A DNA stretch of 64,000 nucleotides from Albugo candida (Eukaryota; Oomycota; Peronosporomycetes; Albuginales; Albuginaceae): assembly GCA_905220665.1 (NCBI GenBank), contig CAJNAR010000153.1, positions 496,001-560,000 on the forward strand. The letters run 5' to 3'. The translations under genes and the position numbers were made by a program. Positions 32,885 to 46,125 of this stretch are shown here, piece by piece. A model generated the notes under the pieces. That model was not told where the DNA came from. It did not search any database and saw nothing but the letters and a program-made list of their open reading frames with translations. Within the stretch, counting starts at the first letter, position 1. Each line of letters opens with the position of its first letter.

Positions 32885-35800
32885 TTAAGCAATGCAAGTA
32901 GAATATTTTCGATATAGGGGCAAAGCTCTTCCAGAAGGGAACAATGCGTACCTGGTGGTCGTGCATTGTGGGATACACAGTGTTTGGACGTTACGGGAGG
33001 TAGCTGCTTTTAGGGATTGTGATGGTATGGTACTCGTTTGGGAATAATTGTCATAAAGAACCATGTTGCTCAACACTTTCCAGCTATGGTAGCCCAGACT
33101 AGGTGAGCCTCCGTGTGTCCATAAAGTTGACATCCTCCTGCGCCATCAAGATTGAGCCACTGTTTTTCCGAGGAGATCACAGTCTTCCTTCTAATCCGAT
33201 ACTTGTCGTACCTCTAGAATCATGCTAAATAGTCTGCTTTACGCCCGTCTTTTGACCCTCCGTTCTTATACTTCAAAAGGAACCACTGAAGCAGATGTCG
33301 TCCTCGCACCAGCAACATATTCTTCCTGTTCTTGAGGGTTTTTGATTTCTAGAATATTGCGTTGAGACCATGCTGGAGCTATATCGGCATCTTGTCGAGC
33401 ATAAAATATAGCCCAACGCGTAAAGAATGCGTAATACTCCATTTTAAAGCATCAAGAAGCTCTGGGTCTCCTAATGTGTGCTGCAAAACGCGGTGAAACG
33501 TCCCAATCTTCTTGAGCGCATTGCGTGGCTTCATTCAGTGCATCAGAAGACAAGCGTTTTCATTTTATCCATTTCATTCAAGTCTTCACGCTTAAGCAAA
33601 AGGAGCCACAAATCTGAGAGCGCCAGCCTGAACTGCACTAATACACCTATTCGCAAGCTCGCTGCATGTTTGTTGCGCTACAAAAAATCGAAGTGAGCGC
33701 AGAAATATTTCTTAAACTTTCTCCCAATCTGCTGAGCAGGTTGGAAAACCAATCGCTTACAGGTACGTACATCATTTGTAGCTATAAGGGCCAGTCTTCT
33801 TGATAGGGACAAATAGCAGAATATATGCCAAAGAAATGTTGACTACAGAGGCGCAGATTGGAGAAAGGTCGAGAAGGTATGTCGCCATCATAAGAAGCGG
33901 CGCTGATGCTCGAAATCGTACTCATCTTATATCTGACGTGGAAGTAGGCTTGTTGCTGATATTTCTGGCATATAAGCCGTGGTAGACGTCACCAAATGAT
34001 TTACTTGCTTTTGATACATGCCAACTCAGAACAATAGTAACGCATACTCTCATCTCATTCGTTGCAGCCCAAGTATCAGATAATGCAAAGTAATTTGGAC
34101 CCGAGAATTGCATGGATTAGATCAGTAAATGAGATACAAAGAAAAGCAATATTAATTGTGATCGAGCGATTGCTATACATTTGATTAAGGTGAAGATAAA
34201 TAGGCTTCGTGCTCGATTTTTTTATATTTGATTTGGCCTCCTGCTTGATTCATTTTGCTACTTGTCGTTCTTGCTCAAATGATTTTATACTTGACATTGA
34301 ATTAGATTTTAGCGTGAATCGGAGCTTATTTGAATTACGAAGGTGTCGTTCTTTTCATCGGCCGAAATAAGTGCTGTTCCGTGCAGCCGTGTTGATATGA
34401 TAATATATCTAGCGCAAACAGACTAAAAGATCGATGTGAGGGTGCCGACTGATACACGTTCAATGTCTTGATGCTTTTCCAAAGATTTTCTACTGCAGCT
34501 TTTCTACTGATGTGCAGTGACGCACTATAATAAAGAGATATCATATTTAAATCTTACTGCACGCTTTCGCGATGCCTAGCACATCATTTCTATCTCTTCT
34601 TTAAAATTATAAGATCGGTACGCCATTAGCGATAATACGCGCAATTTCAGGTACGTCATGTTTGATGTATACACGACGTACTCTTTCGATTCTTGTTTGA
34701 TCCCCGAATGTACTACGAAACTCTCAAACACAAAACGTAACTTACGATGATTCCTAATGGCTCCGAGATTTATTTATTTTACCCACTTGCCTTCCATTGT
34801 GAAATCAACCAGTCATCCTCCTTTGAAAGGTATTGTTTATCAATTCTGAAAATACACAAAATGGAGTTTTCTTCTATTCGTACACGCACCGTGCAGCTCT
34901 ATTTGTCTTCATTAAAGCTTCAAATACCAGTTCATGCCTACAATCCACGCTCATCGCGATTGTTAAGAAATCGATGTGTTATGAGTGCTCGAGCACTGCA
35001 TAAGTCGAAGCTTTGGTCCGATAAGCACAATTAAGGCATTCGATATCGTTTGTAGCAGTTCGCTAAATGCTTGAATATCGTTGTCGTTGATAGGGATTCG
35101 AACAAAAATCTCACACAATCCTTTGACACTAATTTGATTATTCATTTCCTTCTCCGTTATAACTTTAATTCGCCATACTTCACAGTTTCTTTCACCGGAC
35201 TGCTCTTGTCTCTTTTTCGATAATTGTTGGAAATCTTGATTTCCAAACCGTAAAATTTCTTCGGCATCAATCAACGCACGGCATTGAGCTGTTTCTCTTC
35301 GGGTACTTACGTATATGGGGTACCCCACACGGTGATTCAAACGGTGATAATTGATTTCAAGTAAATCTGATACTCCAGTCTTGGTTTATTTAGTGAAAGC
35401 CATGTTTCCAGTAATGCGTATGCCGCTGCTTCTTCAATTGCCATCCGTCTCAGCACGGATCATTTGATAGATTGTTATTAAACCACAATTGAAATAATCT
35501 TTTTTGCCTCCGGTTGGGTAGATTTTGAGCTACGCAACCTTATATCCTCAAAGACCCTACGAATATCTTGCATATACCGAAAAATCGCATTTATCCTTTG
35601 TGTGTGCGCTGGGTATTTTTTGCGTTACCTGCTACATTCACGTTCCTCAACAGCTTATTTTCTTTTGTATTCCCTCATTAACATTCAGAATCAAACTAAT
35701 TGGACTCCACTGCTTCATCTTACTCCAGCTAACTATGTTGCTGATTTTGATATTTCTTCGTAAACCATTTACCAGTGCTGTTCGACTTTAAATGCCATTC

Positions 35801-38400
35801 CACAACCAAGCACGTGACATGAATGCTCTTAAATTTCATATGTGCTATCAAAAGTTTGAAAATAAACAGATTTTACACACATCGTTTGCAATCACTTATC
35901 CCTTCTTCTATACTTCTCTCCAAATACCGTATTGAAGAAAACGCAATATACTTTTTCATGGGATTTAACTCCACGCCATGATCGTTGCATTTTCGCCAAT
36001 GATATATCTTTCGCCATATACGGGAGCATCATTCAGCCACAAGATCAGCCCTTCAACATGTAGCGGTTCGATCATACGTTTAGCCACCTGCTGAGTGGAA
36101 GCCATTGCGTTTGTGATCTCCGGATTGCCCTGCTTACAATACAAAGACCATTGATCCCATATAAAAAAAATCTCTACGACAATCATCCGGTCATCCAAGT
36201 GTACTTGATCATAAAGCATGAGTAAGTCGAATGGATAATAACATATTTCATTCCAGGTGAGTAAGGACGACCTCCAAGTGCTGCAAATTTACAGTAGAAT
36301 CCGCGAAATAAGCCTGGTCTTTAATGCAAAGTTCGATTCGGCTACCGCGCCTGCTTGTCGAGCGTTTCGTAATTTCTGACAAGTAAATCTAATTTTTTTT
36401 TCTCTTCAGCTGTCCATTCGTTTCTTTTAGCGTGATTAATACATAACCCTTCTCATCGCTACTGAGATCACCAATGTCGCCAGGAAGTTTACTTTTACAA
36501 TCTTGGGGAATTCCACACTTGTGATCATTTTGTAGGGCATTATCTTAGGCAATTCTGTACATTTGTTTCTCCCTTGTTCCAAGTAAAACTGCCAACGTGA
36601 CGTCCTAACCTTATTCGTCAAGAGCCGATCGATAACCACGGTTTTTATTTTCGGTGGCATTTTGAGATCATCACCGAAGGGTCCCCGTCATACAATTCTC
36701 CTAGGTCTAGCGATACTATACAGCACTCAGAACCAGAAAGTCATATTTACTGACAATTTCGGATTGTTGCTTTTGCTCATCACTTCCAAGTACGGCCATT
36801 TTTTGGCTGTAGTGTTTGATTTCGTTTTCACTTACCTCTAAGGTAACTTGATGACAGTATTGCTACTTCGGAAAGCACATCGATCAACTTTGAAGAGAAT
36901 TCTCGTACTGCCGCTCTCAAAATTTCTTAACGTTATCTGGTACTCGAAACAAACTTGTAGCGTTATCTTTTTCAGAAGTAATTCGGTCGGCGGGCTGCAT
37001 TTTATCGACCACTTAAGGGTTGATAGTCTCCAGCGCATCTCACCACAAATTCCTTACAAGACTCTAAAGCGTCGATAGTTCACTTGGCAGTACTTGTTAC
37101 TACGGCGTATTCCACATATTGATGCAAGCCATGCTGATCCGAAACTTCTGCACAATCTAGTTTCTCGGTGGAGTTGGACTTGATCAAGCGTCCATTAAAA
37201 TTATGCTTAGCCTGGATTTTGGGTATTCGAATAAGAATTAAAAAAATATGTGGCCGGCCTCTTCGGCTTCCCTATAACACTTGAATCAATATCTCCCCAT
37301 CACCCCCAACGGTTTTTTTTGCTATTCGATTTGCATGATTTGTTGCTTGATTAACGCGTTTTCATGGAATTCTTATAAGCCAAGACTATGTTTTACTTTT
37401 ATTTTTACACTCCGAGCAAATTTTTTTGAGCAAGCTGTGGTGCATTTGTAATCCGGATATCACCCGAATAGTCGGTCATTTCGGTCTCTCCGCGACTATT
37501 TCTTCTCTTAGAGTACCAACGAGATCTTTAATAGATCTAGTTCTATCACCGTGGCCTTTATCGAGATGTGTGATTATCCTACTGTCTGCTTCAAATTGAA
37601 TCAAGACAATAGTGCGTTTTGTATCGTCAAAATGTGTTGTGGTTTCTTCGAAAAGAACAAAATCGTAAACCCTGTATAGTAACAAAGCGTTAGGCGACTG
37701 GAAACGCCTCTTCGTTGGTTCTGAAATTAGAGAAGTATAAGACCTAAAATAAAATAATTATTGATGTCTTGTTCAATCTTCTATATTATCTTCCGGAAGT
37801 TTTGATGTTTGCACCTCACTTCGCTGTTCAAGCATGTGAAATTCGTGCTCCAAAAAATATCAACGAAGCTTAGCAGGATGATGGATTAATCAGATGTTGC
37901 AAATGTAGGCAAGGCTTTAGTATAATCAACCCAAATGATGCAGACAAGATGGTAACCCATACCTAAGCAATTAGATCGGAGTAAGTGTAACGAAATCCTT
38001 CACGTTCTGTACTCTCGCCTCATGTTTATCATGATACCATCAAGTACACTATTTCAGCGCAAGTGGATAGAAATGAACGAAGTGGCCAGGGGATAGAGTT
38101 CAACACTTTCGAAGATAGACACTACGATGATTAGCGTGTGCCAATGACAAGACTCTTATGCCGTAAACAAGTGCTAGCCCCAACAATCGAAATCAGATGC
38201 ACCTAAACGTTTCGACGGAATCTCAATGCATAAAGCAGGAAGATTATGAAAGTGAAGCCTACCACGATCATTAGAAAGCGATCCGTGACTAGATGGGCTG
38301 ATTTTTGACAACGTTAGAGTGATCTCGCAAACCTCTATCACAGACTTAATTAATGGTGTCGAAGATAAGGTGAGCACTCTGGATGAGTACTGTTTCTAGA
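32885..38400 (-). pseudogene. Decayed minus-strand gene remnants, identity unknown
   Basis: Minus-strand fragments look like protein but change frame every 50-200 bp: SSYLEVSENEIKHYSQKM and GSDEQKQQSEIVSKYDFLVL (about 36,860-36,730), in which one extra C breaks the frame; LPGDIGDLSSDEKGYVLITL (about 36,490-36,430); NALLLYRVYDFVLFEE followed by RTIVLIQFEADSRIITHL (37,690-37,480); a 125-codon piece at 35,340-34,963; and WTHGGSPSLGYHSWKVL (33,130-32,885). Single-base indels explain at least one frame change, which argues for a dead gene more than for many tiny exons. Whether this was one gene or several, and which family, I cannot tell. Confidence 0.4.
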
Positions 38401-40063
38401 ACCACAAGTCAGATTAATTATTTTTATCAAACTTTAGTTGAAGAGCTTATTTCCTGCACACTGGAACTGGACACTACTTTATCACGCTTATATACATGTT
38501 TGACTGCTATCATATCGGCTACACAAAATCCCCTGAACCACATTCCACCCAAGTGAAAAAAAGTAAAGCCAACCCAAGCAGTTGTATCGAAGTAGCAGCT
38601 CGAGATCACAATGCGTTATGTGAATGTGCTGTGTTACCGCATGTCATACGATCGAATACAGAAATTATAGCGAGCTCGAGTATGACTGCATAGCAGTGTT
38701 GATCTTTATCTCAAACTAATACCTTTCATTTATCCCGATTTGACGAATGTCCGGATATTGCTCGAATCAAAAGTGATTGAAACGCAAGATTAGGGTCAAG
38801 AAGATCAGGGATTATGGAGCTGTCAAAGTACTATCTCTTAGTTTCCCATTGGTACAGTACAAAAGTCTTCCTCTGGGTGTATTTGAAGAAAAGCGGAAGC
38901 TCATTACAACATATTGTGTTCTTTGCTTTATCTAGAGTATTTTTAAGCTGTCTACGTCTACGATGTTCGCTATGATGGTATAAAGCTATACGTTTGTGTT
39001 GCGGCTTTTAGTCCGACTGAAGTTTATCTTATCTCTTCGAATGCAGTGTGACAATAAAAACACCGTAATTTTCCAGAATTGTAATACCTCGTAGCTGAGC
39101 GCAGGACTACGCATGATAATATCAATGTACACATTTTGTCTTAGCCCCACCTTGACTTATAAAACGACCAGAAACCTTATCTCAGAAATACAGCTTATAT
39201 TGGTGCCGATGAGAATTACCTGTTGACATTTTAATAATATGATCGACAATAAATGCTGCGCTAAACACGAGATCTTTTTTCGTGCAAATGCATCAATTTA
39301 GGTGCCATTTTGCATGATTTGTAGGTGCTCCATTGCTTTTTATTGCGAGAATTGCTGCATAAGCAATGTTCATAAAGCCACAAAAATCGACAATTATGTA
39401 ATGTCTCAGTAAATGAACTCCTTTAAATACCGTCGAAGCGCAGGAGTTCAATTAGACTGTAATTTATGGGTCTAGTCTGAAATTGATAAAACAAGGAGAA
39501 GTAAATGGTGCTTTGTGAATATTTGCTTAGACGTCACTCAAACCTCAATTGTGCCGCGCTGGGCAATGCTGACTTGTCTACATGGCCAAGTTATTCTATC
39601 GGTGCAATTGATATGTGCGTTCGTCACATGAACGAAGTTTAGACCAGTCAAAACAGTAAGGCTGTAGAGATGAAGATCTACCCCGAAGCTAAGCCATCGA
39701 TTATCTATCACATCGGTAAAGATCGAGATTTATGTGTGTCTGTATATCGAACCATTCTATCACAGCTCGATCTTGTCGGAAATCAGGGGTATAGGTTTGT
39801 ACAGGTCAGAAGAAAAATCAGGTGATCCTGATTTTATGCGAGTGAGCAGCTGAACCCAATGGGCTCTATTGATTGTTCTCATCCGATATACTGGATCTTG
39901 ACGACTGTATTATCCGGAGCAGAGATGGAGTCGACTGGATGAAGCTCATCGCGTCAAAACGTATCATCAGTAGTATAATCGAAAAGTCTCGTCCATGCTC
40001 AGATTGTTTCATTAAGCCTCATTCTTGCTACTGAGATATTGCTGCATTCGTAATTTCTCAATG
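38401..40063. other. Gene-poor spacer downstream of ATP synthase gamma
   Basis: AT-rich, with short frames only. Nothing recognised on either strand. Confidence 0.45.
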
Positions 40064-41124
40064 CTAACCGTCCAATGATGACGCTCCTGAAATAATCTCA
40101 ATCAGCTCCGTAGTGATTCGAGTTTGCCGGGCTTTATTATAAGATAATGTCAGCGAAGATATCAGATCTTGCGCGTTCGTTGTTGCATTTTCCATAGCAG
40201 CCATTCGCGAGCTCTCTTCACTGGTGGAGTTTTCAATGACCCCGTGATAAATTGCACTTGCCAGCTCAAACTCCTTCAAATCTGCCAAAATGTCCTCCTT
40301 TGTGTCCGGCTCAAGTTCGTACTGGTCGAGTTTGTCCGTATCCAAGCGAACGGATAGAGAACGAATCGAAGGTTGATACAGTACAGCCGAAACGAATTTG
40401 TTGAACAAAACATGAATCCGTTCCGTGTCTGCAACAGCTGATGATAAAATAGCTTGAGCAAGAGCGCTTGCGATACTGAAATTGAATGGATGTTGATAGG
40501 TCTCGGTGACATTGCCACGAATTCGGTCTGCAAACTCACGACGCAGTAGTGCTCGCGCTTTTTCTCCGATAATGAAGAGGCTTGTATTATGTCCATCATT
40601 GGGTGCCAATGCTAATTGGCGGCGGGTTTGCTTTGCAATTCCCGAATTAATCCCTCCGCAAAGTCCTCGATCAGATGATATGACGACAATTGCATGACCA
40701 TCCTTTCCGCCCTCTTCCAATTCTTCCTTCGGTACATGTCCGTCGACGTCAATAACGCGCACCTTCGAGTCGATACGGTCCAGCCATCCCTAAAGAGTTG
40801 TGTACACACATTAACTACATATTTCTATATATATGACCCCAATTTTGCTAATTACCGCAAAAGGTCGACCATTCAGTAAACGTGTCTCTGCGCCACGCAT
40901 TTTTGCCGCGGAAACCATTTTCATGGACTTCGTGATCTTCGATATGTTTTTCGTGGACCCAATCCGCATCAAAACTGGAGGGGAAGTCAGTGATGTGTTT
41001 ATTGCATTGAAAGCCAGGTAAATGAAACGTACTTTGCTTCTCAGTCGCCATCCCGCGAACTTGATAGCTGAAGTATCTGCATACATCAAAAGTGAAAGCG
41101 TTTATTAGCATCCTCTTACACCAT
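40064..41124 (-). CDS. Mitochondrial ATP synthase F1 gamma subunit
   Basis: Exons 41124-41120, 41076-41033, 40974-40856 and 40789-40064, with introns of 43, 58 and 66 bp, give 297 residues. The first exon is only five bases (ATGGT) and the whole model keeps phase. Signature sequences: MRIGSTKNISKITKSMKMVSAAK at the N-terminal helix, SSDRGLCGGINSGIAKQ in the centre and ELIEIISGASSL at the C-terminal helix that forms the rotor axle. The N-terminus MVYFSYQVRGMATEKQ is short but basic and may act as a presequence. The subunit transmits rotation of the c ring to the alpha/beta hexamer. The 5-bp exon is the least certain part. Confidence 0.93.
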
Positions 41125-42085
41125 TTTGTGCTAAGGAACGAACTTTGTTACAGGGACACCGCTGCGATTAAACATTTTTCAAGAATTGAGCTTTGGACTG
41201 ATACTGTTCACCGGGAATACCAGTATTACCGTTATTTATACCGGGAAGAATTCAATGCCAAGTAGACCGACTGTTGAAGTTCTATTATTTCAAAATAGCA
41301 GATGCTTGATTGAAATAAAATGAACGCTAGGAAACTGTCAGGACTTCTTGGCAATGCTAAGCGATATATTGGGGAAGGGACATGCAGACAGTATCGCTTT
41401 GCAAATCTTGCACTTTGAACACTAGCATCAGCATCTCAGATTTTATATAGTCGGGAACGATCAGCTGTAATAACGGAAGCATATACACGACGACTTGTCA
41501 AGGCAGAGCCCATAGAATATGGATGACGTATACAGTTAAGTTATAAATATCGAGCAAGATACACCCAAACTGGTCATTTCTGCTAGCAATGGGGTAATAC
41601 CCACAAACGGCCTCGCGAATTAATGAAGCCACGTGACGTAGATATGACTGGATCACATCATGGAAGCAGTATGCATATCATTTCGGTTCAGCTCTAGCTC
41701 AAATTGACTAAGTCACACTCACTGCGCCACGATGACAGATTATGATTATGCGCATATCAAGCAATTTAATTGGATGTCGTTGACTTTATCTACCATAACA
41801 GCAAGCAGCGGCAATATCCGACATCAACTTGAGTAACCATTACCAAATGCTGTAGCACAACCACGTTACATTATCGTAGGCAAGATACATAAATTCGACA
41901 TTTCGCTCAATGCTTTTTGTACGAGATTTTGTTTGTGACCTAGTGATCTATACTGCTCATCGCCATGCACCTTATTTTCATGATCAGAATCTACGTGCGA
42001 TCTCTTTTAAACAGATTTTTTGATCAATATGTTGCGATCTCATGGCAGAGTCGACACTTTGATACAGCTGTAAATGATTGATATA
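41125..42085. other. Intergenic, ATP synthase gamma promoter side
   Basis: Contains the 5' flank of the gamma gene and AT-rich DNA up to the transposon island. No gene seen. Confidence 0.45.
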
Positions 42086-42236
42086 TAGCCACATCCCTAA
42101 CTTAACTGAGAACACCGGCATCGTCACCCCCCCCCCCTAATTATCCTTAATAAACGGGAACCAGTATCAAAACACCCCCTAAATTAGAATTAAATTAGGG
42201 AACCGTTATCGCCACACCCCCTAAATTGAATTACAG
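42086..42236. repeat. Array of degenerate ~35-bp units, left arm
   Basis: Several units of the form GGAACCGTTATCGCCACACC followed by CCCTAAATT, plus ATAGCCACATCCCTAACTT. It includes a run of 11 or more C. The units read on the plus strand, opposite to those at 43318-43474, so the two arrays form an inverted pair around a transposase remnant. This is the layout of subterminal transposase-binding arrays. Confidence 0.6.
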
Positions 42237-42717
42237 ATTTGTTTTGTTAATTTTGAGTTGTGGACATGTGCGCCTGTTGTGATCTTCTTGTTTGCAGGCC
42301 CCGCATCTTCGTTTTGGCACTTCCTTCCCCTCCCTCTCAATGTACTCGAATGCGGACAGATATCGTTTGGCCCAAGTGCCCAAATGTAATCATCTTCTCA
42401 TTCGTGTCGCAAGAAAACATAGCAAAGGGAATATGACTGGTTTTTGCATGCCACACCCATGACATGGAGCAATGGCATTTGAAACCTGGAGATTGTCTGC
42501 TCTTAGTTGATGTTGGGCAAAAATTGATTGCTAAGCATTTTACTCACCTATTGTTTTTTTTATTGATTTTTGTATGTCGAATCTGCTAGAAGAACCCCCC
42601 CCCCCTCCGAAGAAAAATCATTGTCTGTCGAGATGCAAGGCTTAGGTGCAATTAGAAGGCGCGTTAATTGACCCGATGAGGGGTCTCGATCAAGCTTATG
42701 CCTAATGGCATTTTACT

Positions 42718-43274
42718 CTAGTGTATCCAGCAATTCTTTGAGCGGGCTACGACCAAGGAGAAATTCCGCTCGTTCACGTTTCTTAACATTGTAAATGTCT
42801 TGTCCGGTGGCAAGAAAAGCAGATCAGACCGCTTCATCGTACTCAAAATTAGCCGAGGAGGTGCTCTACCTTTTGTGAAGTCCAGAATTTGCTGCCTCTC
42901 CACCTGGTTCAATACTTTGGCTTCTAGGAATGCTACAAGATTCTCTGCTGCCTCATGATTGTGAGTTGCAACGACCACACTCACTCGCCATTCTTGCACA
43001 GAATTTGATTCATTTGGCGCTGAATGGTTATTAACCATGGGCAGATTAGAAGCCGCGTTGATGTTTGGCGGATCCTCGTGCCCTTGTTGTTGTACCGACC
43101 ACCATGAACGCAAGAAAGCCACACCTTCCTAGTAATTCCGTACTTGTCGGCCTTTGTGCGGGCTTTCTTTCTGGAATAGCCTTCTTGCCACGCAAAGGTT
43201 TTTATTGCCTCTTCTGCAATTTCATAGGTCTCATAGGTGTGATCCGGCGGTGGCGCAAGTGGCATAGTGAGCAC
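42718..43274 (-). pseudogene. FAR1/MULE-type transposase N-terminal remnant
   Basis: On the minus strand, residues after the first ATG include EEAIKTFAWQEGYSRKKART, then RKVWLSCVHGGRYNNKGTR and STRLLICPW, which is the FAR1/WRKY-like DNA-binding domain of oomycete and plant Mutator-like transposases. WRVSVVVATHNHEAAENL, which completes the zinc ligand set (Cys, Cys, His-Asn-His), is in another frame, so at least one frameshift separates the halves. The catalytic DDE domain is absent. The remnant lies between two inverted arrays. Confidence 0.7.
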
Positions 43275-43317
43275 AGTGTATTCACGTTAGCGTACGTATA
43301 GCAATGTATGCAGGTGT

Positions 43318-43474
43318 ATAGCGAGTTGGATAATTAGGGTGTGTGGCTATACCGGATTCCTCAATTAGGGTGTGTGGCGATATCGGTTCCCTAATTTAAT
43401 TTTAATTTATCGAGTGTGGTGATACCGGTTTCCATTTATTTAGGGTATTGATATCCCGACAACTTTTTTTTGAT
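43318..43474. repeat. Array of degenerate ~35-bp units, right arm, ending in a conserved terminus
   Basis: Units such as AATTAGGGTGTGTGGCTATA, then CCGGATTCCTC, and GTGTGGCGATATCGGTTCCC. The array ends with GGGTATTGATATCCCGACAAC followed by a T tract. The reverse complement of that terminus recurs at 51574, where it starts another array. With 42086-42236 it forms inverted ends of about 1.39 kb. Confidence 0.65.
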
Positions 43475-43491
43475 TACATTTTTATTTTGAG

Positions 43492-43590
43492 AGCCGCTAT
43501 GGCCACAGACAAAACTACTACGGCCACAGACAATTGATCTAACCAGTCACTTCTCAATTTGCTGGATACTAAGTAACCCGCTAATTTAGT
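43492..43590 (+). repeat. Sequence like the terminal inverted repeat of the 9058-9708 element
   Basis: GAGCCGCTATGGCCACAGAC, then CGGCCACAGACAATTGATCT and AACCAGTCAC, match the left end of the Mutator-like element at 9058. No partner end was found to the right. It lies directly upstream of the LINE ORF1 start at 43641, so it may be a truncated element or part of the LINE's 5' region. Confidence 0.55.
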
Positions 43591-43640
43591 AAAAACACCT
43601 CGAAAAAACAACTTTTTTCAACTCTTTCCTCTCGATAACA

Positions 43641-46125
43641 ATGGTTCAAGTCGACATATCGACACAACCCAGGGTGCTAGCGTCCACTTGTAGTGACGTG
43701 GCAACCCTCATGGGTCACCCAGCTTTGGGTGATTGCATGATTGTTGATGAGTCATCACCCCTGTGTGATGACGTGGAGAGTACCCCCACCCCCAGTGTAA
43801 CGGTACAGGTTAAAACCGGTACTACCGGTGTCGGATGTGGTACCGGTGGTACGTGCGGTACTGTCATTGCCTCGTCACAGGATGACCCAAAGGCAACTGC
43901 AAGTGTAGACGACACTAAAAGTCCCACTCTTGCTGACATTATCAAGTCACAGGAGTCCTTACGTAAGGACCAGGCTAGAGCTCGGGCGAAATTTTGCGTG
44001 GAGCTCCAAAAGCCGAAAGCCTCGGATATCGAGGCTATACTGCAGCTAAATCCTGATGGGGAGCACCCGGATTGGTCAGTTTTTTTCTGCGAAATTAGAA
44101 GCAGCAAGACCTTTCCAAATCCGGAAAGCAACCTTCCCAATGGTCGTGGAGACGGGCCAGTCCTTGAACCGTACTCCAAATGGGAAAAATTTGACCTCCC
44201 TAATGCGAGACGACGGCAATCCGGTATTCGAAAGCCTACTGGAGAGCCGTTCCATCGCTCAGGTGTCCAAAATGCCTGGTGGAAACATCAGGGTGATGGT
44301 CACCACGGCGGATGCCTGCCAGCACTGGGAGTGTCAGCTGGTGACTATCCTTGGGGAACAGTATTTCTTCCGGGAGTTTGATACTCTGGAAGCAAAATAC
44401 TACCTCGATGTCTTCGGTGGCGGCGTGGAGGAAGACCGGACCAACATTCTGCGCTCTCTTCACAAACTCGGGTGTCAGGTGGTGTACGACACCTTTCGCG
44501 AGACGGTCCCCACTAAAGAAGTGGTGTTGTCAACTTGGAGAATTTATTTTGGCTCTTAGACATGCCCCAGCAGCTGGTTAGAGTTGATAAAGTGATTGAA
44601 CAAATCGCTTACGACAAACAACTTTACCCATTAAGCGGAAAAATGCTCCCATTCTATCAGAACGACCACGTTGACCGAAACGTGGTCCTTATTGCTGGGA
44701 TTTGGGTGCTACATCAGCCACGGGAGCAGGGCAACACAAAAGGAAAACAATAATAAAAAAAAGCCAAAATCAATCTGCAACTCAGAATCACAACAACTAA
44801 AAACAAAAAAGCAACAAAAACAAACCAAAGAGCCAAAGGCACTCGTGTTGGTACCACAAGCGGTAGTGAGGCCAATTCCCACTGAAGAATTGGGGACGAG
44901 GAAACCTGAACAGACGCTCTCCGAGCAAATCTCCTTAGATTTCAATACTCCCTCAACTATCACACCACCAGGGGTACCAACTTTATTACAGCCCTCTCCT
45001 CCCATTCTACAACTGGCAACTCAATCGTGCTCCCAACCACGGGTGGAGAGGGATGGAGATGTATCCATGAAGTTGACATGGACTAGTGCTTAACGTAATC
45101 GGGTGGAGCCGTTCGAACAAATGGTCTCCAAAGCACCACCTCTTGCGCTCCCGAAGTTAGCGACCAGCAATTATTTTTCTGTGCTCGCAACTATGGAGGG
45201 AGAGATCGACGAAATCAACGCAATTGCCAATCCGGAGAATGGAAATCGAGTCCAACTCATTCCCGTGAAAGCACGGATGCCAAAAAAGGTGGCTACTTCG
45301 AAAGAGGCGGCACAGTTTTATAACAAGCGTCATACAACGGTGGAAAAAGCGGAGCGACCAACCAGAATTGGCGAAATAGGAGAGCTCAAGAAAAGCGATT
45401 CCAAAAATGTCCTCCACCCGCTCCGACCGGACAAGCTCGTCCAAGCTGATGCGTGCATACCTCATGTGCGCAAGCTGGTACAATTTTGTATAAATCCGTA
45501 CAAGATCATCCGAGCGGCACTTGATCATCCGATCACGATGAATGGTGTGCTACTCGCGTGTATGGAGTCGAATGATAAAACGTTGGATGAATTGGCGCAT
45601 TTACTGATGATTAATCGCGTTTTTACAGCACACAATCTCGACAAAGATGTTACGTTTGCGACGCGATGGAGTCGCCACGTTGGTGGGAAAGCTCCCTCCA
45701 AGAGATCTGTCTTGTTCGAGAAAGTCATGTCGTGGTGGACGTCAGTGCCGGACATAGTTCTCAGGTTGACTCGAGCAACCAAAGCACTCGCGTTTTTGGA
45801 ACTCTTCTTGATGTGTACTGCTCCGACATTCTACAAAAACGATCACTGGATCCAATATCTCACCGATAGACCAGTGATTTGGATTCCGGGTCATCATTGT
45901 CGTTTACTTCCAGCTAATTTGATCATACTGTTCTTACGCTCCGACGTGGGCATCAAGTGTTGGTCTCAATGGTTTGGTGGTAAATGGCGAGGAATTCTCT
46001 GTGGTGACATCTCTGAGCTTTCAGTCCATCTTAGCTTTTTCACAGAAGAGAAAGCAACACTCCAACTCTCAAAAGAAGATGATGAAATGAGGTTGATTGG
46101 TGGTCCACTTCAGCGTGAATGGTAA
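43641..46125 (+). pseudogene. LINE ORF1 (gag-like) remnant
   Basis: Starts MVQVDISTQPRVLAS with a Thr/Gly-rich N-terminus. After about 148 codons a T-run near 44080 shifts the frame; the sequence resumes as TFPMVVETGQSLNRT and VMVTTADACQHWECQLVTIL and continues to about 44560. A charged, Pro-rich linker follows. A 340-codon frame from 45103 to 46125 includes NYFSVLATMEGEIDEINAIA, a common start of this segment in oomycete LINEs, then a Trp-rich end. RNA-binding gag function is inferred from position only. Confidence 0.6.

Noticed and set aside
42126..42137. Poly-C tract here and another near 42,594-42,605 as regulatory elements
   Set aside because: Simple homopolymers inside repeat DNA; no further evidence.
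42086..42236. Telomeric repeat, because of several CCCTAAA strings
   Set aside because: The strings are not contiguous and are embedded in longer degenerate units with inverted counterparts.
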